A stretch of 64,000 nucleotides of DNA from Echinococcus granulosus (taxonomy: Eukaryota > Platyhelminthes > Cestoda > Cyclophyllidea > Taeniidae), in the NCBI RefSeq assembly GCF_000524195.1, contig NW_020170451.1, positions 291,660-355,659 of the forward strand. The letters are read 5' to 3'. Positions 12,501 to 26,280 of this stretch are shown here, in pieces (positions within the stretch are counted from its first letter, which is position 1; each line of letters begins with the position of its first letter). The notes beneath the pieces were generated by a model, which worked only from the letters and a program-made list of their open reading frames with translations, made no database searches and was not told the origin of the DNA. Both the position numbers and the translations under genes were made by a program.

Positions 12501-15500
12501 CATCGAAAAAATGTAGTAAGCCTTTCCGTGCAGGAAAAAGGGAGAAAGCGAGATGTGCCACGATGTACTTACAAAACCGCCTTGGCATGCCAGGTGAAGA
12601 CCGAACTATGGCGGCAGAAGAGGTTGGTAAAGCACAATGGTATGAAAGGAAGGCAAACACAAATTGAGAGGTGGGAAGGTGGGGGGAAGATGAAACCCAC
12701 TTATCGGTGGGCGCAAGGCCGCTGGGCAACCGGAGGCAGGTGTCGGAAAGTAGCGTGGCGACGCAGTGACTGAGACCCTCAGCAGTGGCTGTGAGGTTGT
12801 AGCCGCCCTCCAGGGCCAAAATGACACCCCGACGTCTCCGCTCTGTCTCTGCCTCCACTGGGTTATTCAGTGTCGATGTGGCGACTAGAAGATGAGTCAA
12901 GTGACCGAAACACTCCATAGAGATACCCACTCCTCCCTATAACAGTGAAATGCACTTCATCCTTAGATTGACCATGAGTTCCTGTTGCCATTGAGAAAAA
13001 CATGAAGACGTCAAATACCCAAGCCGATGTATATCAGTTACACAACCACCATTTTGATAGGCGCCGAGGTAGGTAATAATCCCTGGCCCAACAGCCAGTT
13101 AACGTTTTCTTATGCTATCATAAATTACAGTGAAGGCTTGATTGGAGACAATAGTTAAACTATTAAAATTCATCCCTATGAAAAAGTAAATTATCTACAT
13201 AAGAGGAGGCATTTATACTAAGTGATCTCCACGGGCGGCATCGAAACCAGCTGCAACGATGGTGAGTTCAGCACGAAACTCGTAGAGGATCGGAAGAACA
13301 ACATGCAAGAATACAGATAGGTAGTCACCGTCGCGTATGGGCCTCTGAAGAAGAAAGTAGGTTAGTAATTTAACAGGTAGATGGGAACAAGGTGAATCAA
13401 AAGGCTCATTAACCCCATTCCAAGGTATATTGACAGTCTTTCCAACGCCTTCACCATCCCCACAAAATGCGGTGTCAGCATCAGGAGAGTTGGGGAAGTA
13501 GCGCCCTTCATCAAAGCGATGAATTGAAAGACAGAGAACGCTGAAATCATGAAACGCCAAATCAATAGCCATTGGTAGACTGTAGACCCACTCAAATTTG
13601 CGAAAATTACCCACTTGGGATCCATTTCGAAGATGTGCTGAAGGCCATTACCGTGGTGTATATCCCAGTCAATAACAGCAATTCTAAGAAGATAATGGGT
13701 GTAAAACAGGTATAGGACCTACTTTTTTAGTCCATGGGATTCTTGAGCATGGCGCACAGCCAGAGCGACGTTATTGAAGAAACAGAAGCCCATGCACCGG
13801 TCGTATTCCGCATGGTGACCAGGTGGCCGGATCACAGCCACGCCATGCAACGCCTACAAGAAGCAATACAATAACACAAATAATTATAATTTACTCAGGT
13901 TTCCACACTAAAGCCTTATAAGCGGGAAGCATATCCAAAAAATGAGAATTGGGTAGATAATAAATCGTAAAAAGCAAATAGTAGTCACAAATGCCTCGCA
14001 AGTAAACTATATTTGACATGTAAAGAAACGCCTTCCTTTTTAGAACATGCCGACCGTAAGGAAAGCTAAAAGCAAGCATAGATAGATGAATTTTCATGTG
14101 CGCGCACCTCGCCGCTGCATATATCGTCAACAACAGAGAGGAGGGAACCGGCAGCAAGTGAGGCAGAGTCGTACGTGTGCTAAAATGCGGACGAAAAAGT
14201 AAACAGTCAGTTTGAGAAAAAAACTTCTCTCCTTCTTCCACTGTATTAAACGTGCCTTATTCAAAAAAACGGATTGGAAGCGCTCAGCAAACTCGTTGAT
14301 AGCTGCTTGTGGCATTGTAGCTGTGTTCTTCAGTGCATCGATGTACTCCTGACTATGAATACGAAGTAATTCCTCCTCACTCGCCACACGAGCCTAGGTG
14401 GACAAGAAGTGCGCCCTAGTAAGGGATGAGAGGTCGCATTCTCTTAACTACATGCTAAATGAACCACATACCTCAGTTCGTTTACATCGCCTTGCAAGAC
14501 CATACTCCTCCAACAATTCATAGGCCCGGCGAGTCCGTGCCGGGCATTCAGGCTGCTGGCTGAATAAATAGTAACATTAAAAATATCAAGATGGGATCAC
14601 AAATTTATATACGCTCTACTGATTTGAAAAGTGATGATCAAGACAGGTAACTGTTAATGTAGAGTGGAGGGAACTTTAAATGTTTATCAGAGGAATAAAA
14701 AACGATGAGGTTATAGGATCATTCCACGAAACGGAGTGTAAAGTTGTCCTAATGGGTAAAATAATATGGAACTTCTTATTTGTCTTTTATTCTGTATGAA
14801 AACAAACAGAAACAAACAGGCAGGAATCGAGGAAACTAGAAAATATCAACAATAACGGCAGAATCCATACCGTTCAAGCTCGCTTTTATGATTTTCCATA
14901 CGACTGTCGTAGACGAGACATGCTCTACAAGAGAGAAGAAAACAGGGAAATTGAGTGCATTAGATAACGCGAAAAATTTTGACATAGTGTTATTTATGGA
15001 TGAAAATAAAGAATGCTGTTAGAAACAAAAATAGATTTTAGAATTCGCTTTAGACGCGGCGACGGTTTTGAAATAATCACACGCTTTAGAACAAATTCAA
15101 AATACTGAATTAATCTATAAGACCTAGGATTTCGCTTTAGAGGTATACATAAGGCTTAGTGAAATGACTCAAGTTTTCACTGCAAGATTTATCATCTAGC
15201 GTGGGTATGTGGAAGTACTATAGCGGCTGCCTCACCTTTGCTGATCAGTCATTTCGGTAAAGGAGCAGATCCTTCTGAGGTCGGCAAGTTTTTTGTTCGC
15301 AGCAGCAACCTCATCTTCACTTCGACGGCAGGGCTCCACGTCAGTGGTCGGCACCATCACTGTTTTCCTAGGAGGCATTTCATTAGTAAAGTTTCATTAA
15401 CATATTTCCAAAAAAGGTCACAGAATTATGAAATTACCAGGTATTAGTACTGAGGCCGGACATATCCTTGGGAGACAGCGCTTGTTTGATAGGGAAAATG

Positions 15501-17656
15501 TTAAGGCTTTTCCACTTCGTTCGCAGAACAGAAACACACTTTCTTATTGCCTCCTTGGTGCTAGGAAGAAAGGTTGGGTTGAAGAGAAGGGCGCTTAAAT
15601 GCCTACCCTGATAATACCGGTTTTAGAGACTCGAGTGAAGGCAGGGGATCACCTAATAGAGCAGATATCGTGTGCGCCACACCATCACTGAGGGATTCCA
15701 CATTATAACCACCCTAGAGAACACGATGAAACAAGATTCAAGATGAGAAAAAATTCATATACAAAACTAGTGGGTAAAAATGATTGTTTCGATCTCACTT
15801 CCAGTGCAACTATCACATTGCCATCTGCCAAAACCATAAGACGGTTGGTTAAGTGGGCGAAAACAGCCGGAGATAAGGAAAAGCAGCCCTAAAGAGTGGA
15901 AATTCGATAGTATACTAGGATATGCTTCATACATTAAGTAGTAAAGTTAAATGTATAATGGCGTACGTAAGGACAACCAAGAGCACAGTCATAACCGGCA
16001 GAAACGATTACGAGATCAGGACCAAACTAGGAGAAAAAAAACATAGCAAGCAAAGTTCTAAATGACAAAATTATTAGAAGAAAATGATTACCTCGTATGC
16101 GATGGGCATCAGAAGGATGTTGAATATGGTCAAATAGTCAATATCTGAGTAGTCTTTCTTAAAGAGGAAATAATAAAAAAACCTCCAGTGCTGAACATCA
16201 GACCAACTACATATAACGTAAAATTGTGATATCCTAACAAACAATCTACCCCATCTAGAGGAACATTGATGTTATATCCATAACTGGGTCCTTGGCCAAC
16301 AAAATCGTAGTCTGATTCACGCAAAGAAGGCCAGTAGTTTCCTTGATCATAACGATGAATGGAAAAGTAGAGAACCCTAAACCAAGTCACACAACATTAT
16401 ATGAATTTAAGTGGAGCCCTTTTTTAATTTCGTCACCAATATCTTGACACATTACATCCTTTCATCATATAGTTGTGTCTATTAGCTAAGGATTGGCGCA
16501 GGTGAGGAGTGGCAGCATCAAAATTTTCCATTACCGGAGCATGAAGACAGAATGAAAATACTAAATGGATGCTCAGCAATTTCAAAAATGGTGAGTTATA
16601 AGGAAGTAAAGAGTAAAAGACTGTAGCAGGAGTTATAAAAAGGCAGTATTATATGCCACACCTTGGGTCATCATAGAAGGCATATTGCATTGCTTGACCA
16701 TGATGGATGTCCCAGTCAACGATCAGAATTCTATAAAACAAATGGTTTTAAATCATATTGAAACACCATTAATACTAGAAAAACTGGTTCAAGTCAATAC
16801 ATAAGCATGGTCCTCGCATAAGTGAAATAATCGGAAGAAAATGACAGTTCAAAATTAACCTATTTGCCTCATGCTGACGTAATGCATGCTTAGCTGCGAT
16901 TTCAACATTATTGAAAACACAGTAACCACACGGTTCATCTTTCATTGCGTGATGACCTGGTGGCCTAAAAGATAAATGATTGGCAGTGGCAAGCGAGCCT
17001 ACCTCACCAGACAGAACGCATTTCTGGTATCTCCCCGGGTTACAACATCGACCGCATGGGTCAGAGCACCAGCGGCCAAACGGGCTGCGGTGTGAGTGTC
17101 CTAAGAACATGGTCAGTGAGGGAAATGGGCTCACCTTGTTAAAAAAGGCGCTGTCAAACCTTTTCACATACTCAAACCTTGCGTCATCGCTCATTTCAAC
17201 GGTGGCAGCCACAGCGTCAATATAATCTTGTGTGTGTGCCAAACGTAGCAATTCATCACTTATAGGCTGAGGCTAAGAGCACAACCCTGTAAATGGAAAC
17301 CCTTATTACTTACCTGAATTAGGAGACATCGATCCACGAGACCGAATTCACTACATCGTTGATACGCGATTTTCAATCGATCTGGGCACTCGGGACAGTT
17401 CTCATGGAGCCAATTAGCGTGGTTAAGCATATCAGTGTGATAGAACAGTGCGGTGCTGTATATTTACAATATTAAAAAAACGACTAGATTTACCGTCGAT
17501 TAGATCCAAAACGCCGTTGAAAGACCTGGTCAGAAAAGGAATAAAATGAATGCTTAAACATACGCTGCTTATTCCCATGCCAGCAAAAACGACCTGTACA
17601 TCCTCGTCTCCAAAAGGAGTTCTTTGGCGAGCACGCCGACGCTCCCGTTGGGTAAA
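9512..17656 (-). CDS. HDAC6: HDAC6-like deacetylase, two catalytic domains plus ZnF-UBP (5' end unresolved)
   Basis: Class IIb deacetylase; the family deacetylates tubulin and other cytoplasmic proteins and binds free ubiquitin C-termini. 29 exons, 1,156 codons: 17656-17564, 17525-17494, 17455-17314, 17272-17135, 17100-17003, 16964-16860, 16730-16662, 16376-16250, 16157-16092, 16026-15967, 15888-15799, 15713-15607, 15560-15438, 15367-15236, 14924-14871, 14559-14472, 14393-14256, 14179-14108, 13853-13723, 13683-13615, 13540-13414, 13344-13219, 12936-12701, 12461-12394, 11734-11423, 10839-10532, 10383-10216, 10110-9982, 9574-9512. CD1 shows [39 protein letters not shown]2 shows [43 protein letters not shown] Thr/Ser/Ala-rich linker (11.7-10.5 kb) leads to a Zn[36 protein letters not shown]. 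The C-terminus [10 protein letters not shown] matches the vertebrate end. The start Met was not found; the first exon here opens behind an acceptor. The 14255 donor is GC. The ends of the two linker exons are the weakest junctions. Confidence 0.93.
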
Positions 17657-20600
17657 CTTTTAAAGCAAAGTGGAAAATCCCTCAAATTAGATCAAGGAGT
17701 GAACCATATAGCTCATTTCCTAGTATAACTAGACGTGACCATACGTCGAAAAAAGTTTCTTCAAGCCATCTCGAATAAAGAAATGGAAAACAACTTATTG
17801 CACAATAAAAGACGCACAATTTGCCTTATAGCACTGATATAAGTGAGAAAAAAGAAACAAATGAGCCAGAGACCAGAAATATTGGTGAGTACGAGCAAAA
17901 TAAATCATACTAAATTAGGATCCACAATGCGTAAGTTCAAGTCATTAACCAGCAATAAATCATGCAGTATTAGGTGCATTGAGTACAGAACGCGCACTTG
18001 AGTAATTTGATCATTTTGAAGGCTCATTTAAAGTAACGCATTAAATCCAAAGGAACTTTTTCAAAACTGCGCGTAAGTCGTTAACAGGATCTTTTGCACC
18101 ATTGGTTATTTCGTATCGTCTCCCAATATTACTAAAATTAGAAATAAATTTTCAGCGAACTTGTAAAAGATGACACGATTGAGCCGAACGAAAACCGTTC
18201 ATCATGCAGCAGACTTCTAAAAAGGTTGAAAAGTTTATGCATTCTGTCTTAAATTCATAGATACTCGCGTGAAGTAGTGCACTTATTATTGTTTCATTTT
18301 GCCAAATACGTGTTTGGAGAACAGTTTGTTGCGCTTACAGAATTCCCGGCCAAACTTTATCCGGATTATTGTTTGTAAACCTAGCCTCTGCCTAGTGGTT
18401 AATAATTTGTTAACAATATTCATTCTTCCACGTCATCGTTCTAAACGGAACCTTAGGTACTCTTTTGCCCTGATTGAAAGTGTAAGTGTATTTGCATGAC
18501 TAAAGTTTGGGAAAATAGCTTTGTACATATAAAGTATTCTATTGCTGCTAATAATGGTGCGTGTCGGAAACTTCCTGCATGATAATCCGTTACTGTACTC
18601 ACATTTATATTATTGTCTTTTTGAATTGATTTTAACCAGCTCTCCAATAAAGATATGTGAGTGTACAAATATACAAACGTACGTTGAGTGTAAACGCCAT
18701 GGATTATTTTGAATTCCATTTTATTTGTCAGGCATTAAATCCAAAAGTCTTGGCTTAAATGATTAGGTCCTCCCACATGAAAAAGATTTATTTTAGTTAA
18801 TGTGAGGAAGTTTATTTATAAAAGATAAAAAAATTATTAGACCAAACATATGGGCCGAAGTGTTATCAAGTTCAGGGAGGCTTTCCACGACAGAATAGAC
18901 TTCTCAAGCTCACTTTTTGTCCTTAATCATCCAGTAGAATAGTAATTTTATTGCGCAAATAAGCACAGATTTTGTTTTTATGTATATTCTCTATGTAGAC
19001 ATGTATTACCGACCTTTTTATCAGGTTGGCTGACCAAAATTTAACCGTATTCACAAGTGCATAGTTAAAAAATTACCGCTTCGTATTTATGAGCATGCAG
19101 ATGCCTCTGCATGCCTTAAAAGTCCTCGTTGCCGGTGATGATTAGGCGAAATTTCAGTTATGTGTACGCTGTGCAGCCGAATCGTTACACAAGCTGGTGC
19201 ATCCGGACACGTTACGCGGTTGATAGTATTAGAAACCTAGGTAGTGCAGTCTCCTCATAAGTCTCTGGCACTGCACACTTCTACAGCATTTCCTGTGCCT
19301 TTCCATTTAAACACGATCACGTTCCCTAGAACTCTATTATTACGTCGTGCGGAGTATTTTTCATTTGTGATTTATTCAAAGAAGGCCTTAACAAAACAAA
19401 GTGAGGATTTTTTTAGCACACTACTTTGTCATCACGATGACTCCATGATCCAAGTGTCATAAAAACAAACCTCCCAATGTGGAAATAAAAATGCTGCTCG
19501 GGGGAAGGAGGAAATGCTGACGGTGCGGTGGATTTGTGTGCAAGGTTATTGGCCACGTAGTTGTCTTGTGGGGGATAAGCGCATATTCCTATCGTAAATG
19601 AACTGCGGCCCATGTGCGCAAGGTTGCCAACACATGCTTCCATACGTCAGATGGACAGTTTGAGCGCTACTTACTACTCCTGTCTATGTACAGGAAGTTC
19701 CTCTTAAAGTGCACTTAGAGGTACACACACGAGAGTAAGGGTCAATTATAGTCGCAGTTGCAAATGACAGGAAAATATGCATTTATTGTAACCTCGTAAA
19801 GGCGAAATACAGTTTTGGAATTCTCTTCGAATGCTTGTTCTCCGCTTAGTGTTAACAAAATGCTTGCGATGGGCTGTTGTTTCAGTTCAAAAATCTCTGT
19901 GTCTACGTACATAAAATTTCAAGACACGCTGAATGAAACTAAAAATTGTTCCAAATAGTTTAGTATCTGCTGTGTGGAGAAGTAACTACTAGGACATTGT
20001 AGCTATAGATGCTAAGATAGTGAAGAGTACGCTTACAGGCTTGGGCAGATCTAACAGATTAGGCCACTGCGAGCTTCCACAAATGCAGGAAAAAAGGTAA
20101 AGAGAAACGTTTAGAGGCTTTACTATGCCTCAATTATACATTTTAAAGTAGTAAAACTGTGTGTGGGTGTGTTTGAGTTGAAGAGTATGACAAGTAGTGA
20201 AAAGAAAAAAAGGCTAAACACAAATGCTCGAAGGTGTGAAAAAATAAACTGTTTAAATGTCAGTTGCTGCGTCGTTGGGGCTAGGCATTGGAGAATGAAA
20301 AATGTCCAAACATTCTGCCAATGGGCGTGAGTGCCCTCTTCAGGGAATCGATTCTTTACCCCAGTGGGATTACAATCGACGCTCCACTAGCCCCTGAATT
20401 AAACCCAAAGCAAGACACACGCTCGGAAGAGAGAAATACACATAGTCGTAAACTAGTGCCACACTTTCCTGGAAATGAACGAGGCACATCGGTAATGAGG
20501 TAAACCGAGCAAAAATAATTTTGATTGGCCTTAAAAATTCCCAGCAATCCTTCCATTCTCCCTCAATGGATTTGGATCAAACACTAGGGACATTAATTTT

Positions 20601-23134
20601 CTTTGAACTGATCGAGACAAATTACAAGATTCCACCACAATAGTCCCTTATAGGTATAGTATTGACGCCTCTATGTAGCTAGCTAAATAGGGATAAAAAC
20701 GGGGCTCGGTTTATATGCAGCCATAAAAGACTCGGGTGACTTCGTCTGTGCCGTCGTTAGGCAGGTATTAGGAATCGAACTTTAAGACCTAAAGATGATA
20801 ACCAAAAGTGTCATGCTGGAGGCAAGTGGGTGCGATCATTCCATGTCGGTAAATGGAGCTATTGACTCCAATGGTTTGTGGTGATGCACATAATGTAGCA
20901 TAGCGAACTTCGTCAGTTCTACCTAATCGCACAATTATGGGATTCCGTAGGAGCTTGTTCGTATACCCGCGAATTTGTTCATGGCCCTTTTTAGTAAGAG
21001 CCACTTCGTCCCGAGTAAAAGTTGTGGGTTAAAATCAGTTGTTTCGAAGTTCAATTTCTAGGACCAAATGACTAATCTGCTCAAAGCTTCCATGTTTTGA
21101 ATCAGGCTTTGTGTAGACATAGTTGACCTCACCATCCAGTCCTGTTGCCCCCTTTGTCGAGCCACGCACGACTTCGCCTCCCCCCCTCCCCATGATGCTG
21201 TTGTAACTTAGGTACCAGATCATATCAATTTGATGATTAGAGTCTCTAGTGTGGGCATGACTTTGTTTGTCACAGTGATTTAGCTAAGATAGTTGGTCTA
21301 ATTCGCCACGTATAATAGCCACATAAGCGGTATCAAAGGAGAACCTAATTACAGCAATTATATTCGGGTTTCCCATCAGCCACAAACCTCCCCGAAGGAC
21401 CATATGGAACTCACAGTTTGGGTGCGCCTACAAAATTAATTTTGTGTCGGCGAAATGGCTTGTGTTTTTATCCCCCTACCTGGCACGCTCTGTAACTCAG
21501 CTACTTACACTACATCACACAAAACACGATCTGCACAACTCAAACAGTAATCTGTAAATATGTAACCTTCTAACTGAATTGTACACCTCCAAACCCGTTA
21601 CTTCTGCATCATTCACTAAAACATGCCACATCGTAAATTTAAAAGAGTTCGGGTTTCGTTCTCTCCTCCCTTAGGCGTGCCGCCATTGCTAAAGGTGACA
21701 ACTTTGCAACCTACTTTGACCCCGCAAATCATGTTGGCTTTGAGGTCAGCCTTTCGCACAGTCATAGATTTGTAGCAAACTCGTGTCGTGGGTTGAATTC
21801 ACTAATATTTCATATCTAATGCTTCTCTACGAAAAAAAAAACAAGATCAAAAAGAAATTGGCTGCAAGAGGATTGGGATCGAATAGTACAATTTCTACTT
21901 ATGCCTCCCTCGAGGATAAAGTATAGCTATCATTCCGTAAATACCTCCGAGATATTATCTGTGAGGCAAAGGATGATCGTTAATGGTGTCCACCAGAAAA
22001 GTCCCTTCTGGATCCTTTCGATCACTCATTTCACATTTACTGGTGTACTAGTTGCAGAGCTAAACCGGTAGCTTTGGACGAAACGATTTTGAAGGAATGG
22101 TTATGGCAGAGAGATCAAGTAAGGTAAGGCTTTTTTCTCAATCCATTCCTCGGAAACATACTTTTCAACCGAGTACGCATTTGTCAGGCGATAAAATTAT
22201 CATCCCAATGAGATAACAATCATGGTTATGGCAGATGACCACACAAGGGTTCAATCTTATTGCGACATGGCTATTGTCAAACCACTTTGCCTTGATTTGC
22301 TTTGGAGAGCTACATCACTGCATTTGGTGATCTGAGCAGTGTAGAAAAAACTCCACTTTACAAGTACCCAATAGCGATAACTTTCCGGAACCTTCTAACT
22401 GCCGCAATTGTCAAGGTTAATTCCAACCATAGCAACGGCTGTACTTTGGATGGAGTGAGATTGCAGAGCGCAACAACATCCCCTTCCATTGGATTTTGAG
22501 TAAGAGTTCACACTCACGGGATAATTGTCGCCCCTTTTATTGTTGTAAAACGCACTATACAGACTGTTGTGCATTTCCAAATGCATTGCACACTCAGTCG
22601 TGGTACTATTTTACAGTCGGCCAGGTCCATTGGGCAAGGCGGGCGATTGATTCGGGTGATGACTATCATGCCACGCCGCCAGCTTCGACCGGGATTCTCG
22701 CCCTATTAGTCGTTGTTTATAACAACGAGGAGATCCGAACTGAGTCTCTTCCAAGGTAGGAGGGCAAATAATATTAAGGTGATTACCGCGCGCAGCTAAC
22801 GGGAACCCGGATAAACTTATCCAAGGAATGAAGTTTAGTTGCAACAAAATTGGTAGACAAGCATGGGAGTTCCCAAACCGTCCCACGGACCCTTATTTTA
22901 CCTTTCCGGCACAACACGGTTACACTCTTCGAAATGCAGAACGGCCGCAACCACATCCAAGGTATGTGCATTTGACTTTTGGTAACTTCCAGACCCACCA
23001 AGTACAGGCATAGCACAACACATCTAGGTCCCATTGCGGAACAAGCAACGCAACTTTTTGCTGCTTCCGGTATGTACAATACTTTTACTGTAAAAATATG
23101 CACTTAACAGTGCCATCTAACAGTAGCGTCTGCA
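17657..23134. other. 5.5 kb without a recognised gene
   Basis: This is the upstream side of the HDAC6-like gene, whose missing N-terminal exon(s) should lie near 17.7-18.5 kb, followed by the 3' side of the first phosphate transporter. Short ORFs on both strands (none above about 106 codons) show no family motif or convincing splice pattern. No repeat copies were recognised here, in contrast to the 27-52 kb region. Confidence 0.5.
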
Positions 23135-26100
23135 TTAGGCATATTTGGTGAATATGTACATGATGAGGGCAGAAAGGCCACTAGCCACAGGCAGGGTGAC
23201 AACCCACGCCAGGATAATATTGACAAACAGTCGCCAATTTACACTCATTTTGGAGCGGATAAATCCGACAATCACCACAGAGCCAACGAGACAGTGTGTC
23301 GTAGAGACTGGAAGGCCTGCCTTGCTCGCAATCAACACGGTAATCGCCGCACCAAGTTCAATGCACATGCCGCTAGGGAAAGAAGAATAAGCAACATGTA
23401 TGAATCCTTGTAAAGGGCGAGTTCCGATTGGCCATACAAAAGGCAAAAGCATACCTAGAAGGCGTAATGACAGTCAGATCGGTACCGATAGTTTCCATAA
23501 CTTTTCGACCCCAAATCCACAAGCCAACGGAGATACCAACACCACCATAGAAGAGGATCCAAACGGCAGGTTTGGCAGTCATCAACACATTTCCAGTCGT
23601 AGAGACAATCCAAAGCCCAATCACCGGTCCGATAGCATTGCTAAATGTATTTAAAAAAGTGCAGGATATGACTATAAATAGCATTTGTGTTAAGATGTAC
23701 AGGCAGTGATAGTTGTCCACCTACCTGACATCATTTCCACCATGAACGAATGAGCCGAACGTCGCTGTAAGGATTTGTGCAAAAGCGAACACCTGAGCCT
23801 CCTCCGGTCTATCGTAGACTTGACCAGTTGGAGAACACTAGTACAAAGAAAGAAAACAATTTAAGTACAATTAGCCCTAAGCAGAACATCACACATGTAA
23901 AGAACGTGATTAGCAGCCATCTCTAGTTACACGGCTACTGAATTTGATCTTTGCTTTACTAGGAATGATGAAATAATGTAGGTTAGCTTCCAGGCTCACA
24001 GGCTTGTCATGAAATGATAGCCACATGGAACCAGTCTAGAAATTTACTATACACATCGACATGAGCGCTTGTGTGTACGCGCATGAAATCACAAGTCTTA
24101 AGCAGCTATCTATGGAGAGAGAGTGAGGTCTACATTGTTTCTAGCATCGAAGGTTACCGTAACAGCGTCAGGAGGAGATGTGCACGCGAGCGCGGATCCC
24201 ACAACATCGGTTGGAGGCAGCGTTTGAATTTCAACGTCTGCAATTATTCCATCCCCTGAAGGTCCTAAAGATGAGAATATTGGAGAAAAATAAAAAAATT
24301 AAGAAGCGTGCTGTTTGAACATTATGCGTCCATATTCTCACCATTTATCTATATTTGTATCTAACTGAGCTCACAAAAATGGAGTGACCGTTTAAACATC
24401 ACCAGTACAAATGTGAGTGTGTTTGACAGCTTAACTCCTAAAAACAGCAAATACGCATGATCTCATCCCCCTTTGTGGGAATCGAGTATTTTGCCTATTT
24501 TAGGACCTCGCGAGTTGAACCTGTAGAGCATTAGGAAGTGGTCCTAAAGAAGTTAGAAATGGTGACTTCACACAATAGGGGACTAAAAATGTAAGGCAAC
24601 AATAATAGACATCTGCGGATTGCCGACTCACGTGCATATCCAGCTTTAATGTTATTCTTCCGTGTGTCAAATAGGCGCAAATAAGGTGGCGCCGGTTAGT
24701 CTAATTAGACCCAAATAAACAATTCTCAGTTCTTTGAGTTATAAAATGTCAAATGATAAGGAGAATAAAGGGTAATTTGACCCCTAAAAACCCCTGGACA
24801 CCCTTCAGTAGTAAAGTAGATAAATAGGTGGGACTTGATAGTCTATACTTTAATTTTGCGAGAAAGACAACGGATGGTTACCTCACCGAGAGTGAAGTAA
24901 ATTTATTCGCCACCTTAGCTGTGGCACCAACTTGTTTCAACAAGGCACTAATGTCACCATCAGTATTAGTTATTTAAAGGTATAAAAACAGCAAGAAAAC
25001 AAATAACAAAAGTACATCACACTCACCGGTCTCAATTTTCTGCTTGTTAGTTTCCACACTTTCATTCTGTCCCTTCCAGAAAACATTGAGAATTCTGCTA
25101 CGAATACGTTTGTAATAGGAGTCTTTGGAACACCTGTGAGTAGGATCCTCCTTTCCGGCAGCCATAAGCTCTAGACGTTCTGCAAGGCAAATGTAGTGTT
25201 GGATACTCTCAAAGGACTGCCGTTAAAGCAGTTATGCAAATTGTGCTTACTCTGAACCTTTCTTCTGATAATCGGACGGACGAAGAAGAAGACAATGATT
25301 GCGGCAACGATGCCCGCGGAAAAACTTACAACTAGAGTCAGCCATAAGGGGATCTCAGGAAGATTCAAAACTAAAGAACCAATTTGCACACATAAATAAG
25401 GGGAAATAGTGGGATTAGCTGTCAAGATAAACTTACGGTGAAGACCACCATATAAAACCGAGAACACATTTATTATTACAGTTACACCGTAGAGGAATGG
25501 AAGCGTATTCAAAGCCGGCTCAAGGGATTGTTCCTGGAAGATGTTAAAACAAATTTCAGATTGTTTATTAGCAATAGTTGCATACAAGCGATAATCAGCT
25601 TCACTTACCTTCACCAAAACGACATATTTGATAATGAGGAATAAACAACTCGAGACAAGACCACTTAATAAGGGTGAAACGAACCAAGAGATAACTACAA
25701 ACAGATTTTTGGCATTTACAAATAAAGTGGGATAAATATCACAATAATTGGTTTAAAGTGCAGAATACTACCTATTTTAAGTATCCCCATCCATTGCACA
25801 CCTTGAAAACCAAAAAGCACAAGACCAAAACCTGCAGTTGCACCAACGATACTGTGAGTGGCGGAAACAGGAATTTTGAGAAAAGTTGCAAACAGCATCC
25901 ACAAGCACGCGCCTATGGTAAACAAAGGTGAGAAAAATCATTCTCCAGGAAAAGAGGAAGGACCTCCAAGGGAGTTACTTACCACAAAGAGAAGACACCT
26001 GACCTTGCATCAATCGCATCGGACCATCTTCGGTCCCGTTAAAACGTGTGAGATCAATAATACCACCACGAACTGTTGCCGACACATGTCCGCCAAGGAG

Positions 26101-26280
26101 TACAGAGCCGAAAATTTCACAAATCGTTGCCAAAATACACGCCAATTGGAGGGTTAACACTTTGGAGCCAACACTGGTGCCGAACGAGTTTGCTACATCA
26201 TTCGCACCAAGACCGAAAGCAAGCATAAAAGCTACCATGAAACCCACGATCACTAAAAGAAGCTCTGTTTCAACTAGCAT
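23135..26280 (-). CDS. SLC20A: Sodium-dependent phosphate transporter, PiT/SLC20 family, copy 1
   Basis: Na+-Pi symporter of the plasma membrane, 512 residues in ten exons: 26280-25983, 25912-25772, 25694-25609, 25533-25437, 25370-25251, 25179-25027, 24264-24158, 23837-23725, 23640-23455, 23372-23135. All phases close. The N-terminal PiT signature is [16 protein letters not shown] with D28, and E55 lies in ATICEIFGS; both positions equal the residues essential in human PiT2. The C-terminal repeat has SFVHGGNDVSNAIGP (H366, D370) and CIELGAAITVLIASK (E439). Hydrophobic segments alternate throughout. Exons 6-7 encode the large hydrophilic cytoplasmic loop (about residues 250-334), which is poorly conserved. 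The ATG lies six bases after an acceptor-like tgttttag. It is divergent to copy 2 at 31.3 kb and shorter only in the loop. The loop exons are the least certain part. Confidence 0.93.

Noticed and set aside
24887..24961. A 25-codon open stretch (DGDISALLKQVGA...) with a good donor in the loop region of PiT copy 1
   Set aside because: No AG acceptor precedes it in a compatible phase, and exon 6 joins exon 7 in phase without it. It may be a chance frame or a non-canonical alternative exon.
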